The notes under the pieces are model-generated. The model was not told the origin of the DNA. It did not search any database and saw only the letters and a list, made by a program, of their open reading frames with translations. Positions 26,649-35,813 of a DNA stretch of 64,000 nt are shown piece by piece. The stretch comes from Lachnospiraceae bacterium (GTDB lineage Bacteria; Bacillota; Clostridia; Lachnospirales; Lachnospiraceae). Made by a program: the position numbers and the translations under genes. Every line of letters starts with the position of its first letter. The stretch's first letter is position 1. Location of the stretch: NCBI GenBank assembly GCA_016288005.1, contig JAEEXY010000004.1, forward strand, positions 26,700 to 90,699, in the 5' to 3' direction.

Positions 26649-26690
26649 ATCAAACCCTCTGTATTCGGTATTATTGCTTTGCATTTTATA

Positions 26691-26719
26691 ATTATAAAAG
26701 GATAGCCCAAGTATTGCAA
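26691..26719 (-). promoter_or_regulatory. Promoter of proA
   Basis: On the minus strand, TTGCAA, a 17-base spacer and TATAAT. The expected start of transcription falls near 26684, which supports translation from 26648. Confidence 0.7.
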
Positions 26720-26757
26720 TATCAGGGATTTTATTTTATATTTAAGGAGGTGTTTTT

Positions 26758-27282
26758 CTGAAAAAACGGGATTATTCGGGCATTTTGAAGGCTGTCGGGG
26801 CAGCTTTGATGCTGCTCGCCGGAGTATCGTACGCGATGTGGTTTCGCTCCGACCAAGCCGTGACCGTCTACAGCAGGGACGGTACCGCTGCTTCTCGCGG
26901 AGCGCCCTCAGAGGAGCCCGCAGTGACGGACGGACCGGTGATCACGGCGGCAGATACGGCGGATGGGACGATAACGCAAGATGAGATTGCGTTGTCGGAT
27001 GCCATACACGGACCTGACGATAGTCTGATTGATCATTTCGCAGATGATTTCTTTGAAGAAAAGCCCGTAGATATCAATAAGGCCGGCATTGATGAACTCA
27101 AGACATTGCCGGGCATCGGGGATTCCAAAGCGGCAGCGATAGTTGCTTTCAGGGAGGCTAACGGAGATTTTTCGTGCATTGAGGATATCATGCTCGTGCC
27201 GGGGATCAAAGAGGGTGTTTTCGGCAGGATCAGAGACCGGATATGCGCCGGTGATACTGCGGCAGGGACCGGCGTTGAATAA
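26758..27282 (+). CDS. ComEA-like helix-hairpin-helix protein, apparent CTG start
   Basis: The track starts at TTG 26785, but GGAGG at 26746-26750 points to CTG 26758, with exact 7-base spacing. This adds MKKRDYSGI, the positively charged end needed before the membrane segment AVGAALMLLAGVSYAMWF; the protein is 175 residues. A spacer leads to two helix-hairpin-helix motifs: VDINKAGIDELKTLPGIGDSKAAAIVAFR and IEDIMLVPGIKEGVFGRI. ComEA binds DNA outside the membrane during uptake. The linker is long and lacks the SLBB domain of B. subtilis ComEA. comEC lies 3.2 kb downstream on the same strand. Confidence 0.8.
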   Translation: MKKRDYSGILKAVGAALMLLAGVSYAMWFRSDQAVTVYSRDGTAASRGAPSEEPAVTDGPVITAADTADGTITQDEIALSDAIHGPDDSLIDHFADDFFEEKPVDINKAGIDELKTLPGIGDSKAAAIVAFREANGDFSCIEDIMLVPGIKEGVFGRIRDRICAGDTAAGTGVE

Positions 27283-27314
27283 CAGGGAATTACAGGGAAG
27301 AGCAGAGGTGTTTT

Positions 27315-28004
27315 ATGTCTAAGAGGGTTTTGGTTGTTGATGACGAAAAGCTGATCGTAAAGGGTCTGCGTTTCAGTCTGGAGCAGGAGGGCTACGAAGT
27401 CGACTGCGCGTATGACGGAGGAGAGGCGCTCGGGCTGATCAGGAAAAACGATTATTCGGTGATCCTTCTCGATGTAATGCTCCCGGTCATGTCGGGATAT
27501 GAGGTCTGCCAGGCTGTCAGGGAGTTCTCGGACATTCCGATCATCATGCTCACCGCAAAAACGGACGACATCGATAAGATCATGGGTCTCGAATACGGAG
27601 CGGACGATTATATCACAAAGCCGTTCAACATCCTCGAGGTAAAAGCCAGGATAAAGGCCATCATCAGGAGGAGCAGCAAGACCGAACGCGAGGAAACAAA
27701 GCCCAAGACCGTTCAATACGGCGACCTGATGCTGGATACAGTCTCCAGAAGGGTAGTGATCGCCGGCGAGGAGATCAACCTTACCGCAAAGGAGTTCGAT
27801 CTGCTCGAACTGCTTGTTTTCAATCCCGACAGAGTTTACAGCAGGGAGGAGCTGCTTTCCATAGTCTGGAAGAGCGACTATCCCGGTGATGAGAGGACCG
27901 TGGATGTTCACGTGCGACGCCTCCGCGAAAAAATAGAAAAGAAGCCCGGAGAGCCTGAATATGTTCACACCAAATGGGGTATCGGATACTACTTCCATCA
28001 CTAA
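27315..28004 (+). CDS. OmpR/PhoB-family response regulator
   Basis: A 229-residue regulator. The receiver has VLVVDDEKLIVKGL, phospho-Asp53 in VILLDVMLPVMSG, the Thr in IIMLTAKTD and the Lys in DYITKPFN. The C-terminal winged helix contains NLTAKEFDLLELLVFNPDRVYSREELL and ERTVDVHVRRLREKIE. It pairs with the kinase that overlaps its 3' end. The layout (regulator, kinase, GerMN lipoprotein) suggests a cell-envelope system, but the target genes cannot be read. Confidence 0.93.
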   Translation: MSKRVLVVDDEKLIVKGLRFSLEQEGYEVDCAYDGGEALGLIRKNDYSVILLDVMLPVMSGYEVCQAVREFSDIPIIMLTAKTDDIDKIMGLEYGADDYITKPFNILEVKARIKAIIRRSSKTEREETKPKTVQYGDLMLDTVSRRVVIAGEEINLTAKEFDLLELLVFNPDRVYSREELLSIVWKSDYPGDERTVDVHVRRLREKIEKKPGEPEYVHTKWGIGYYFHH

Positions 28005-29481
28005 GACCAGAATAAAGAATTTCTTCAGGAGCATGCGCCTGCGCGTGTTTCTGATCGTTGCGGCCGTTACCTGCGCTATCGGCTGCATTGTAAGCATTGT
28101 TTCTTTTGTTGCCTCGAAGAGACTGGCTGTTGAGTCGAGGACGATGCAGGTCATGGATTACGCGGACAAACTGATCACAAAGATGGTCAATAATGTCTAT
28201 ACCGCGTATCCTGCGCAGTCCACGGACATCAACAAGGAGCTGGAGCTCGTATCGTCTCTTTACGACGGCAGGATCATCGTTACCAATTCTCGACTTACGG
28301 TCATCTATGATTCATATCATTTCGAAGAGGGCAAGACCATCGTTTCGTCAGAAGCGATCGGAGCCCTGAAAGGCAATTCGAACGAATACCGCGACAGGAG
28401 TGAGGACCGCATAGAGCTGTGCCTCCCGATCCGCGATATCTCCATGCTCTCGACCAACGCTCCGGCTCAGAATACAGCCAATTATTCCGTGAACACTACC
28501 GTGCAGGGTGTGCTTATCATATCGTTTTCAATCAGGGACTGCGCTGCGTCCAGCATCAGGCTGCGCAATATCCAGATATTTACGGGGGCAATACTGGGCC
28601 TGCTGGTACTGGTACTCGGCATATTCGCCGCAAAGGGCATAACGCGGCCTCTGGTTAAGATCAGCCAGTCGCTCAACGATACATACGACGGCAATCCCGA
28701 TGAGGAGATGCATATCAGCGGTTTCTCGGAAATGGACGATATATCCGATTCCTACAACAAGATGCTCGGACGTATGGCTTCCATCGAAGAGTCCCGTCAG
28801 GAGTTCGTTTCAAACGTTTCCCATGAGCTGAAAACTCCGCTTACTTCGATGAAGGTGCTGTCGGATTCGCTGATAGAGCAGCCGGACGCGCCCGTGGAGC
28901 TGTACCGTGAGTTCATGACCGACATCAATGCGGAGGTTGACCGCGAGAATAAGATAATCAACGACCTGCTGGCTCTGGTTAAGCTGGACAGGAAATCCGG
29001 AGACATGCATATCGCGTCCGTCAATATCAACGAGCTGCTCGACCTGGTTGTCCGCAGGATTAAGCCGATCGCGCAGGCTGCGGATGTTGAGATCATCTAT
29101 GAGTCATACCGGGAGGTACTGGCCGAGGTGGATGAGGTTAAGCTTATCCTGGCGATAACCAATCTCGTCGAGAACGGCATCAAATACAACAAAGAAGGCG
29201 GCTCGGTGACCATTTCGCTGAACGCCGACCACAAATTCTTTATGATCACCGTGACCGATACCGGTATCGGTATCCCGAAGGCCGCGCTGGACCGCATCTT
29301 CGAACGTTTCTACCGTGTCGATAAGATGCGTTCGAGGCAGACGGGCGGTACGGGACTCGGACTGGCGATCACCAAGAGCGTGGTTAAGATGCATCACGGA
29401 TCGATCAAGGTAGAGAGCACCGAGGGTGAGGGCTCGACCTTTATGATCAAGATCCCTTTAAGCTATATACCGGAGGTTTAA
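27961..29481 (+). CDS. Membrane sensor histidine kinase
   Basis: A 506-residue kinase overlapping its regulator by 44 bases; the 27961 ATG has GGAGAG upstream. A later ATG at 28033 is possible but poorly spaced from AGGAG. Two membrane segments (about 26-50 and 205-225) flank an extracytoplasmic sensor region. HAMP (KGITRPLVKISQSL) is followed by phospho-His288 in FVSNVSHELKTPLTSMKV. The ATPase domain has NLVENGIKYN, DTGIGIP and GGTGLGLAI. The arrangement is that of PhoR/WalK-type kinases. Confidence 0.92.
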   Translation: MFTPNGVSDTTSITKTRIKNFFRSMRLRVFLIVAAVTCAIGCIVSIVSFVASKRLAVESRTMQVMDYADKLITKMVNNVYTAYPAQSTDINKELELVSSLYDGRIIVTNSRLTVIYDSYHFEEGKTIVSSEAIGALKGNSNEYRDRSEDRIELCLPIRDISMLSTNAPAQNTANYSVNTTVQGVLIISFSIRDCAASSIRLRNIQIFTGAILGLLVLVLGIFAAKGITRPLVKISQSLNDTYDGNPDEEMHISGFSEMDDISDSYNKMLGRMASIEESRQEFVSNVSHELKTPLTSMKVLSDSLIEQPDAPVELYREFMTDINAEVDRENKIINDLLALVKLDRKSGDMHIASVNINELLDLVVRRIKPIAQAADVEIIYESYREVLAEVDEVKLILAITNLVENGIKYNKEGGSVTISLNADHKFFMITVTDTGIGIPKAALDRIFERFYRVDKMRSRQTGGTGLGLAITKSVVKMHHGSIKVESTEGEGSTFMIKIPLSYIPEV

Positions 29482-30444
29482 ATGAAAAAGCTATATAACA
29501 GGCTTTTGCGCGCTTTTATCGCGATGCTGGCGATAATGCTGCTCGGGGCCTGCGGCCTTAGGGACGGCGAAGACATTCCCGAGGGTTCGGTTAGAATATA
29601 CCGGACGGATATCGGCTTTTCAAAGCTGACATGGGAATACTATGTTCCGAAGGCGCAGGACATCGAGGCGCTGGTCCATGAGATACTTGACCGCCTCAAG
29701 AGCGCGCCCGACAGCAATGTCTATAATTCGATCGTTCCCGAAACGGTCGATATACAGAGGTTTTATTTTGCGCATGAGGGAGAACTCGTGCTGGATTTTT
29801 CCGAGTCCTACTCGTCGATGGAGCCGCTGCAGGAGATACTCTGCAGGGCCGGTATCGTAAAAACCCTGTGCGGTCTCGAGGGTATCGACGGTGTGGAATT
29901 CCTGATCAATTCACAGCCCCTCGTTCTTAACGGAGATATGATGGCCGGGACCATGACCGGCGAGGATTTTATCGACAATACGGGCGCCGAGGTCTCATTC
30001 AGGCAGACCGTGCTGCTAACTGTTTTCTATGCGACCGGAGAAGGCAATACGCTCTCGTCCGTGAGACTCCTGGTGGAGAGCAACGGCACCAGGTCGCAGG
30101 AGGAGCTGGCGCTCGAACAGCTGATAGGAGGACCCGGATTCGAGACAACCGAGTACATGGCCACCCTGCCCGCGGATACAAAAGTCAACAAGATCCTGGT
30201 CAGAGACGGCATCTGTTATCTTGATCTGTCGGAGGAGTTCCTAAACGGCGTTGAGGGAATAACCGATGAAGTCAGTGTCTACAGCCTGGTCAATACGCTT
30301 ACGGAGCTTTCATCCGTCAATAAGGTCAGGATCACGGTTGATTCGGCTTCTGTAAAAACCTACGGCAGCGTGCCGATAGACGGATTTCTCGAGCGCAGGC
30401 CTGATCTGACCGATACCGAAAGGGCGGGCGAAGCCGGTGATTGA
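29482..30444 (+). CDS. GerMN-domain lipoprotein
   Basis: A 320-residue lipoprotein with the lipobox LLGACG (Cys25). Two GerMN domains follow: one about residues 60-150 (IVPETVDIQRFYFAHEGELVLDFSESY) and one about 185-300 (ILVRDGICYLDLSEEFLNG). GerMN modules occur in GerM and in lipoproteins that modulate envelope kinases or sporulation. The gene starts directly after the kinase stop, so a role in tuning that kinase is plausible. Its end overlaps comEC by 8 bases. Confidence 0.85.
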   Translation: MKKLYNRLLRAFIAMLAIMLLGACGLRDGEDIPEGSVRIYRTDIGFSKLTWEYYVPKAQDIEALVHEILDRLKSAPDSNVYNSIVPETVDIQRFYFAHEGELVLDFSESYSSMEPLQEILCRAGIVKTLCGLEGIDGVEFLINSQPLVLNGDMMAGTMTGEDFIDNTGAEVSFRQTVLLTVFYATGEGNTLSSVRLLVESNGTRSQEELALEQLIGGPGFETTEYMATLPADTKVNKILVRDGICYLDLSEEFLNGVEGITDEVSVYSLVNTLTELSSVNKVRITVDSASVKTYGSVPIDGFLERRPDLTDTERAGEAGD

Positions 30445-32890
30445 TCTGGATAAGATTTTATGCAGGCCGTGCGCGTTATGGGGCGTTGCGGCCGTGACCG
30501 GTGCGGCTGCCGGAGGATATGTCATTTTTTACGGCGGAGACGGCAGATCAACCGGATTTCTGACGGTCGCGGCGATCGCGGCATTTGCTGCGGGGCTGAT
30601 ACATATCGTCAGGGCAAAGCCTAAAGGCAGGATATATCTGACGACTGTATGGCTGCTGACGTTTGTGTTTGCCGTATCCGGGTTTATGAGGATGCGCGAG
30701 GAGGGCCGGGAGAGCGAACTGAAATCAGTACTCGCAAAAGGCACGGACGCGCAGGTCGCGGGAACGGCAGACTATATCTCGGTGAGGCCCGACGGATACC
30801 GTATTACCCTGCGTGACGCGGCTGTTAAGATTCGCGGCAGGACCTACGCTGCGGACGGCATACTCTTAAGTGTCTCATCGGATACCGGCATACAGCCCGA
30901 ACCGGGTGATACCGTTATCGCGAAAGGACGCGCCTATCCCTTTGAAAAGGCCACAAATCCCGGTCAGTTCGATTCTGATATGTATTACCGCATCAGACGG
31001 CTGGACGCCGGATTCAGCGCCGCAGGGGCCGCTGTAAGGCCCGGAGGAGGGCATCGGATCGGCGCATTTTTGTATCACATCAGGACATTTCTGTCCGACA
31101 ATATCTTCAGGATACTTCCCGAACAGGAAGGTTCTGTCTTAAATTCGATACTTACGGGTGACCGCGGGATGCTCGAGAGCGATCTCAAGGATCTGTATTC
31201 CGATGGCGGTATAGCCCATATACTCTCAATCTCTTCACTGCATGTCTCGCTGCTGGGACTCGGCATATACAGACTTCTCATTAAGCTTACTTCACGCATG
31301 CGGCTTTCAGCGGCAGTCACTCTGTTTATCATGTACTGTTTTCTGTCTCTTACGGGCGGGTCGGTATCGACATCGCGCGCGGTCATCATGCTGACGGTCA
31401 TGCTGGCGGGGAGGCTGATGGGCCGGAGATACGATATGCTCAACACCGCAGGAGCCGCTGCTGTCATCCTGCTGCTCATTCAGCCGCTGTACATCTATGA
31501 CCCCGGTTTCAGACTGTCATTTCTCGCGGTGCTCGGCATATTTACGGCGGGAGAGGTCGTGCGCGTCTGGAATATAAAGCATGTGATCGCGAGGTCTCTG
31601 ATCATGAGTTCTTTTGTCTGGCTGCTCACGCTGCCCGCAGTCGTCTCGTCATATTTCTGCGTAAATCTGCTGTCGGTCGCGGTCAATATCCTGATACTTC
31701 CGATGATGTCGATCCTGCTCCCCGCGGGGTACTTAGCGGCAGCGACCGGTTTTGGTCCTGTCGCGGGGCCTGTGTATTACATACTGCGTCTGTACACGGA
31801 GATATGCGAAAAGGAGAGGAGCATGCCTTATATCAGGCCTGTGGTCGGTATGCCGCATGCTGCGGCCGTAACAGCCTATTATTCTGCTCTGGCCCTGTTT
31901 TTGCTTATTATCTGCCGCAGGCCGTATCTGAAAAAAGAGAAAAGACCGCATGAGAAAAGGAAGAATCTGCCTTTGCTGCTGATGCTGGCAGGCTGCGTGG
32001 TAATATTTGTCAGGCCTGCGGATACAGGGCTTTTTGCTGCGTTTCTGGACGTGGGGCAGGGAGACGCTATATACGCGGAGGCGGACGGCGTGAGTATCCT
32101 GATGGACGCCGGTTCGAGCAATGTCACCGATGTCGGCAGATACAGGGTCATACCTTTTCTGAAATCCCGGGGCATCACAAAGATAGACCATGTGATCATC
32201 TCTCATACGGACAAGGATCATATCAGCGCGGTAAAGGAGATGCTCGAGTCCGACTATCCGCAGATCGGAGAGTTATGCGTCGGTGTGAATATCGATCCGG
32301 AGCATGAACTGCTTAAGCTGGCACGGGAAAAGCAGGTAAGCGTGCGGTACGTGCACGCAGGTGAAATGCTTTGTGGTGATGCGTTGTCTAAAGATAGATC
32401 AGAGCGGTCATACGATGAAATGGGTAAGGACAGCGTGGCCGGTAAGGACAATACAGGGCTGTATGTACAGATCGTTGCCCCCGAGGCGGATTACAGGTAT
32501 TCTGATATAAATTCGGGTTCCGTAGTCGCTTTGCTTAGATACCATGATTTCAAGCTGCTGCTCACCGGTGATTCGGGATTTGAGAGCGAAAAACTGTATA
32601 CCGGCAGGCTAAGAGACATCGGACCTTTGACAGTCCTCAAATGCGCGCATCACGGTTCGAGGTATTCGTCGTCCGCGGATATGCTTAAAGCCGCGCGGCC
32701 TGCGATAACCGTTATTTCCTGCTATAAATACAACACCTACGGTCATCCGCACCCGCTGACACTTGAGCGGCTTACGGCCGTGAACAGCGATATATACTGC
32801 ACCGCGGATTCGGGAGCCGTACTGATAGGCTATGACGGAGGACTCACTGTCGAAGAGTACGGTAAGCGGAGAACCGGACCGGTCAGATAA
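30437..32890 (+). CDS. comEC: ComEC/Rec2-type DNA uptake channel
   Basis: A GTG start gives 817 residues. It has the three ComEC parts. An N-terminal membrane and OB-like region comes first (AGTADYISVRPDGYRI). The Competence domain of many membrane helices follows (about 240-500), including ILTGDRGMLESDLKDLYSDGGIAHILSISSLHVSLLGLGIY. Last is a C-terminal metallo-beta-lactamase domain with FLDVGQGDAIY, ISHTDKDHISA, LLTGDSGF and KCAHHGSRYSSS. ComEC carries single-stranded DNA across the membrane. It lies in a run with the kinase, GerMN and the ComEA-like gene. Confidence 0.92.
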   Translation: MIDLDKILCRPCALWGVAAVTGAAAGGYVIFYGGDGRSTGFLTVAAIAAFAAGLIHIVRAKPKGRIYLTTVWLLTFVFAVSGFMRMREEGRESELKSVLAKGTDAQVAGTADYISVRPDGYRITLRDAAVKIRGRTYAADGILLSVSSDTGIQPEPGDTVIAKGRAYPFEKATNPGQFDSDMYYRIRRLDAGFSAAGAAVRPGGGHRIGAFLYHIRTFLSDNIFRILPEQEGSVLNSILTGDRGMLESDLKDLYSDGGIAHILSISSLHVSLLGLGIYRLLIKLTSRMRLSAAVTLFIMYCFLSLTGGSVSTSRAVIMLTVMLAGRLMGRRYDMLNTAGAAAVILLLIQPLYIYDPGFRLSFLAVLGIFTAGEVVRVWNIKHVIARSLIMSSFVWLLTLPAVVSSYFCVNLLSVAVNILILPMMSILLPAGYLAAATGFGPVAGPVYYILRLYTEICEKERSMPYIRPVVGMPHAAAVTAYYSALALFLLIICRRPYLKKEKRPHEKRKNLPLLLMLAGCVVIFVRPADTGLFAAFLDVGQGDAIYAEADGVSILMDAGSSNVTDVGRYRVIPFLKSRGITKIDHVIISHTDKDHISAVKEMLESDYPQIGELCVGVNIDPEHELLKLAREKQVSVRYVHAGEMLCGDALSKDRSERSYDEMGKDSVAGKDNTGLYVQIVAPEADYRYSDINSGSVVALLRYHDFKLLLTGDSGFESEKLYTGRLRDIGPLTVLKCAHHGSRYSSSADMLKAARPAITVISCYKYNTYGHPHPLTLERLTAVNSDIYCTADSGAVLIGYDGGLTVEEYGKRRTGPVR

Positions 32891-32918
32891 AATCGATGCG
32901 GCCGTTATTGATATGTGC

Positions 32919-32947
32919 TTTACATTCCGAAAGTATTATTTTATAAT
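32919..32947 (+). promoter_or_regulatory. Promoter of pssA-psd-holA
   Basis: TTTACA, a 17-base spacer and TATAAT, about 30 bases before the pssA start. Confidence 0.7.
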
Positions 32948-32977
32948 TTTAAGGGTTACGGATTTGGAGGCATATTT

Positions 32978-33628
32978 ATGATCGGTTTTTATAATTACAC
33001 AGTCATCATCACTTATCTGAGCGTGGTTTCCGCAGGACTCGGCATGTATTTCTGTTCGATGGGCGAACTCAAGACAGGCATCTTTTTCATGATGTTTTCG
33101 GGCCTTTGCGACATGCTCGACGGACCTGTATCACGTACCAAAAAGGATCGCAGCGAGACCGAGAGGAAGTTCGGCATACAGATCGATTCGCTCTGTGACT
33201 GTGTAAGCTTCGGCGTACAGCCCGCGATCGTTTATTATTACATCGCAAAATATCAGCTGCCCGACGGCACCGCGCTCCACAGGGTCGCGTTTGTGCTCGG
33301 TGTATGCCTGATGCTCGCGGCCGTTATCAGGCTTGCGTTCTTTAACGTTTCCGAGGAGGACAGACAGAAAAACGAGGGCAACAAGCTCCGCGCCTATTAC
33401 AGGGGACTGCCTGTTACCAATGTTACATGGATACTGCCGCTTTGTTTCCTTACCAGATATTTTGTCAGCGGCATGACTTTTGTGATCATCATGCTCGCTT
33501 CGGAGGCGCTTACCGCGTTCCTGTTCCTGCTGGATTTCAAGATGCCGAAGGTTCACGGCAAGAAGCTCATTCCCGTTGCGCTGGCGGCCATAGCCGTATT
33601 TGTAGGTGTATGCTTTATAAAGCTTTGA
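32978..33628 (+). CDS. pssA: CDP-diacylglycerol-serine O-phosphatidyltransferase
   Basis: The start is moved from 32915 (inside the promoter) to ATG 32978, with GGAGG 7 bases upstream; the protein is 216 residues. It has the CDP-alcohol phosphotransferase signature as CDMLDGPVSRTKKDRSETE...FGIQIDSLCD, where the usual Ala-Arg is Ser-Arg and the spacing to the next Gly is a few residues longer. Six membrane segments are visible. It makes phosphatidylserine, which the next gene's product decarboxylates. Confidence 0.88.
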   Translation: MIGFYNYTVIITYLSVVSAGLGMYFCSMGELKTGIFFMMFSGLCDMLDGPVSRTKKDRSETERKFGIQIDSLCDCVSFGVQPAIVYYYIAKYQLPDGTALHRVAFVLGVCLMLAAVIRLAFFNVSEEDRQKNEGNKLRAYYRGLPVTNVTWILPLCFLTRYFVSGMTFVIIMLASEALTAFLFLLDFKMPKVHGKKLIPVALAAIAVFVGVCFIKL

Positions 33629-33650
33629 CCGGCGATAGGAGTATTATTTC

Positions 33651-34550
33651 ATGAGTGACGTAATCTATAAAGACAGAAAAGGCAATGTGATATCCGGAGA
33701 CGCTACACCCTCCGGATTTCTTGAATTTGCGTATGATACGGTACCGGGCAGACTGGCTCTGAACATTCTGATCAGGCCTGCTTTTTCAAACCTGGTCCGC
33801 GCTTTCTTAAAGAGTCCGGTATCGACTCTGATGATCGACCGTTTTGTAAAAAACAACAATATCAGCCTCAGGGACTGCGTACCCTGCAGATACCCTTCAT
33901 TTAACGATTTCTTTATCAGGGAGCTGAAGAGCGGAAAGCGCCCGATCGAACGCGATCACAGGCTGCTGGCTTCACCCTGTGACGGAAAAGTGACCGTTGC
34001 AGAGATAAATGACGATCTGGTCCTCAGCATCAAGGGCACGGATTATACGGTTCCCTCACTCTTAAGAAACGATGAGCTGGCAGAAGAGTTCGCGGGCGGC
34101 TGGGCAGTGGTGCTACGTCTTACTGCGGACGATTATCATCATTATTGCTATCCGGATGACGGACATAAGGGCGAGAATGTATTCATCCCCGGTGTGCTGC
34201 ATACGGTCAGTCCCACGGCGACCGAGAGGATACGTGTTTTCCGCGAGAACCAGAGAGAGTACACGGTGATCGATTCGCTGCATTTCGGACGTTTCGTGCA
34301 GATGGAGATCGGTGCGATGTGCGTGGGCAGGATCGTGAACCTGCACGGAGCGCGCGCGGTTAAGCGCGGCACGGAAAAGGGCCGTTTTGAGTTCGGCGGC
34401 TCCACGATCGTGCTGCTGCTCAAAAAGGACTGTTATACGCCCGATGAGGACCTGATCGCCAATTCACGTGAGGGCATCGAAACGGTTGTTAAGCTCGGAG
34501 AGAGGATAGGCTTCAATGAAGAATATCAAGGCGGACATAGTAAGTGGTAA
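33651..34550 (+). CDS. psd: Phosphatidylserine decarboxylase proenzyme
   Basis: A 299-residue enzyme that makes phosphatidylethanolamine. The self-cleavage site is FGGSTIVLL, where Ser251 becomes the pyruvoyl group; the more common motif is LGST or GGST. Other family phrases are NDFFIRELKSGKRPI, LASPCDGKVT, LRLTADDYHHY with the conserved His, and EIGAMCVGRIV. It lies 22 bases after pssA, and its 3' end overlaps holA by 35 bases. Confidence 0.92.
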   Translation: MSDVIYKDRKGNVISGDATPSGFLEFAYDTVPGRLALNILIRPAFSNLVRAFLKSPVSTLMIDRFVKNNNISLRDCVPCRYPSFNDFFIRELKSGKRPIERDHRLLASPCDGKVTVAEINDDLVLSIKGTDYTVPSLLRNDELAEEFAGGWAVVLRLTADDYHHYCYPDDGHKGENVFIPGVLHTVSPTATERIRVFRENQREYTVIDSLHFGRFVQMEIGAMCVGRIVNLHGARAVKRGTEKGRFEFGGSTIVLLLKKDCYTPDEDLIANSREGIETVVKLGERIGFNEEYQGGHSKW

Positions 34551-35499
34551 GTACAAAAGAGTCTATCTGCTGTACGGTGACGAGTTCTATCTGCTGAGAC
34601 GCTGCGTGGCATCGCTCAAAAAGGGAGTTCTCGGCGATGACGGCTCGGATGTCAATTTTACCGCATTTGACGGCAGTTCGGGATATGATGTGAACGAACT
34701 GAAGGAGATATGCCAGACGCTTCCGTTTTTTGCCGACAGACGCCTGATCATCGTTGAGAATTCGGGTCTGTTCGGCGGCGATTCGGGTTTCGACGCATTT
34801 ATACCGCAGATACCCGATTCAACCGTGCTGATACTCATCGAGCATTCGGCGGATAAAAAGACAAAGCTCTACAAAGCGATCAAAGAGGGCGGTTATGTCT
34901 GTGAGTTTACGACTCCCACACCCGACCAGGCGATCGAATTCTGCGCAGGGTATCTCGGCAAGGCCGGCAAACGCATATCACGTGATGACTGCACATATTT
35001 TGTGAACGGTGTGGGCCAAGACCTCTATAATGTCTCGACCGAGCTCGACAAACTGATCGATTACACGGGGGACGCCGATACCGTGAAACGAGCCGATATA
35101 GACGCTATCTGCTCTATGCAGATCGAGAATAAGATATTTGATATCGTTGACAGTCTGATGAGCGGGAGCTTTAAGGACGCGCTGAAGATATATCACGATC
35201 TGATCAGCCTTCGGGAACAGCCGCTCGGCATACTGAGATTTATCGTTGCACGCTATCTTAAGCTGCTCGGTATACGCGATGAGATCAACAGAGGCAGATC
35301 GGTGAACGAGGCGGCTTCGAACCTTAAGATGCCCGACTGGCTCTTTAAGAAAGAAAAAGCTAAGCTTAAGGATTTTTCATCGGCAAAAATCCTTAAGGCG
35401 ATCGAGCTCTGCACGGAGACGGAGAACCTTATAAAGACCGGTGATATCGCGGATTCCGCAGGTTTGGAAATTTTGCTTGCAAATTTGTCCGCACTGTAA
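34516..35499 (+). CDS. holA: DNA polymerase III subunit delta
   Basis: A 327-residue clamp-loader subunit. The opening MKNIKADIVSGKYKRVYLLYGDEFYLL is typical of delta, followed by an AAA+ fold without a working Walker A and by a helical C-terminal collar (EQPLGILRFIVARYLKLLGI). In many clostridia holA follows comEC; here pssA and psd lie between. The start inside psd suggests translational coupling. The tRNA-Ser promoter overlaps its end. Confidence 0.9.
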   Translation: MKNIKADIVSGKYKRVYLLYGDEFYLLRRCVASLKKGVLGDDGSDVNFTAFDGSSGYDVNELKEICQTLPFFADRRLIIVENSGLFGGDSGFDAFIPQIPDSTVLILIEHSADKKTKLYKAIKEGGYVCEFTTPTPDQAIEFCAGYLGKAGKRISRDDCTYFVNGVGQDLYNVSTELDKLIDYTGDADTVKRADIDAICSMQIENKIFDIVDSLMSGSFKDALKIYHDLISLREQPLGILRFIVARYLKLLGIRDEINRGRSVNEAASNLKMPDWLFKKEKAKLKDFSSAKILKAIELCTETENLIKTGDIADSAGLEILLANLSAL

Positions 35500-35505
35500 T
35501 ATAAT
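35477..35505 (+). promoter_or_regulatory. Promoter of tRNA-Ser
   Basis: TTGCAA, a 17-base spacer and TATAAT, overlapping the last codons and stop of holA, 64 bases before the tRNA. Confidence 0.75.
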
Positions 35506-35569
35506 CACGTTTGTGGCTGTGAGTCGAGCATACCGACCGACATGACCGATCGCAGCTGATATATGTTTT

Positions 35570-35655
35570 GGAGTGGTATCGAAGTGGTCATAACGGCCCT
35601 GACTCGAAATCAGGTAGGCGGCAACGTCTCGTGGGTTCGAATCCCACCCACTCCG
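35570..35655 (+). tRNA. tRNA-Ser (anticodon CGA)
   Basis: GGAGTGG pairs with CCACTCC as the acceptor stem, with G as discriminator and CCA not encoded. The anticodon stem CCTGA/TCAGG holds the loop CTCGAAA (anticodon CGA, codon UCG). The long variable arm of type II tRNAs is present, and the T-arm is GTGGG-TTCGAAT-CCCAC. Length is 86 bases. Confidence 0.95.
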
Positions 35656-35659
35656 CTAA

Positions 35660-35699
35660 GGCGTAAACTGTTTGATCGAGAGTTTGCGCCTTTTTTTTT
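35660..35699 (+). terminator. Terminator of tRNA-Ser
   Basis: GGCGTAAACT pairs with AGTTTGCGCC (one G-T pair) and is followed by nine T residues. Confidence 0.92.
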
Positions 35700-35782
35700 C
35701 GGTTATAGCAACATTTCACAACATCTGACCTTTTTTTGCGTAGTGCGAACGAACGGACGATATTAAAATAATAAAACGAAAG

Positions 35783-35813
35783 CCCGGTAAGCCGTGAGGC
35801 CTGCCGGGTTTTT
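35783..35813 (+). terminator. Terminator-like hairpin upstream of the xylanase gene
   Basis: CCCGGTAAGCC and GGCCTGCCGGG form a stem with one mismatch and a GTGA loop, then TTTTT. It lies 30 bases before the xylanase start and after the tRNA terminator, so it may be a transcriptional attenuator in the xylanase leader. Confidence 0.65.

Noticed and set aside
26714-26742. The palindrome TTGCAA as a shared -35 for divergent promoters, with TATATT 17 bases away on the plus strand
   Set aside because: A plus-strand transcript from that -10 would start at about 26749 and lose most of the GGAGG ribosome site at 26746-26750. Only the minus-strand proA promoter is kept.
27961-28004. Frameshift or sequencing error at the overlap of the response regulator and kinase
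   Set aside because: Both proteins are complete with normal ends; a 44-base overlap is compatible with translational coupling.
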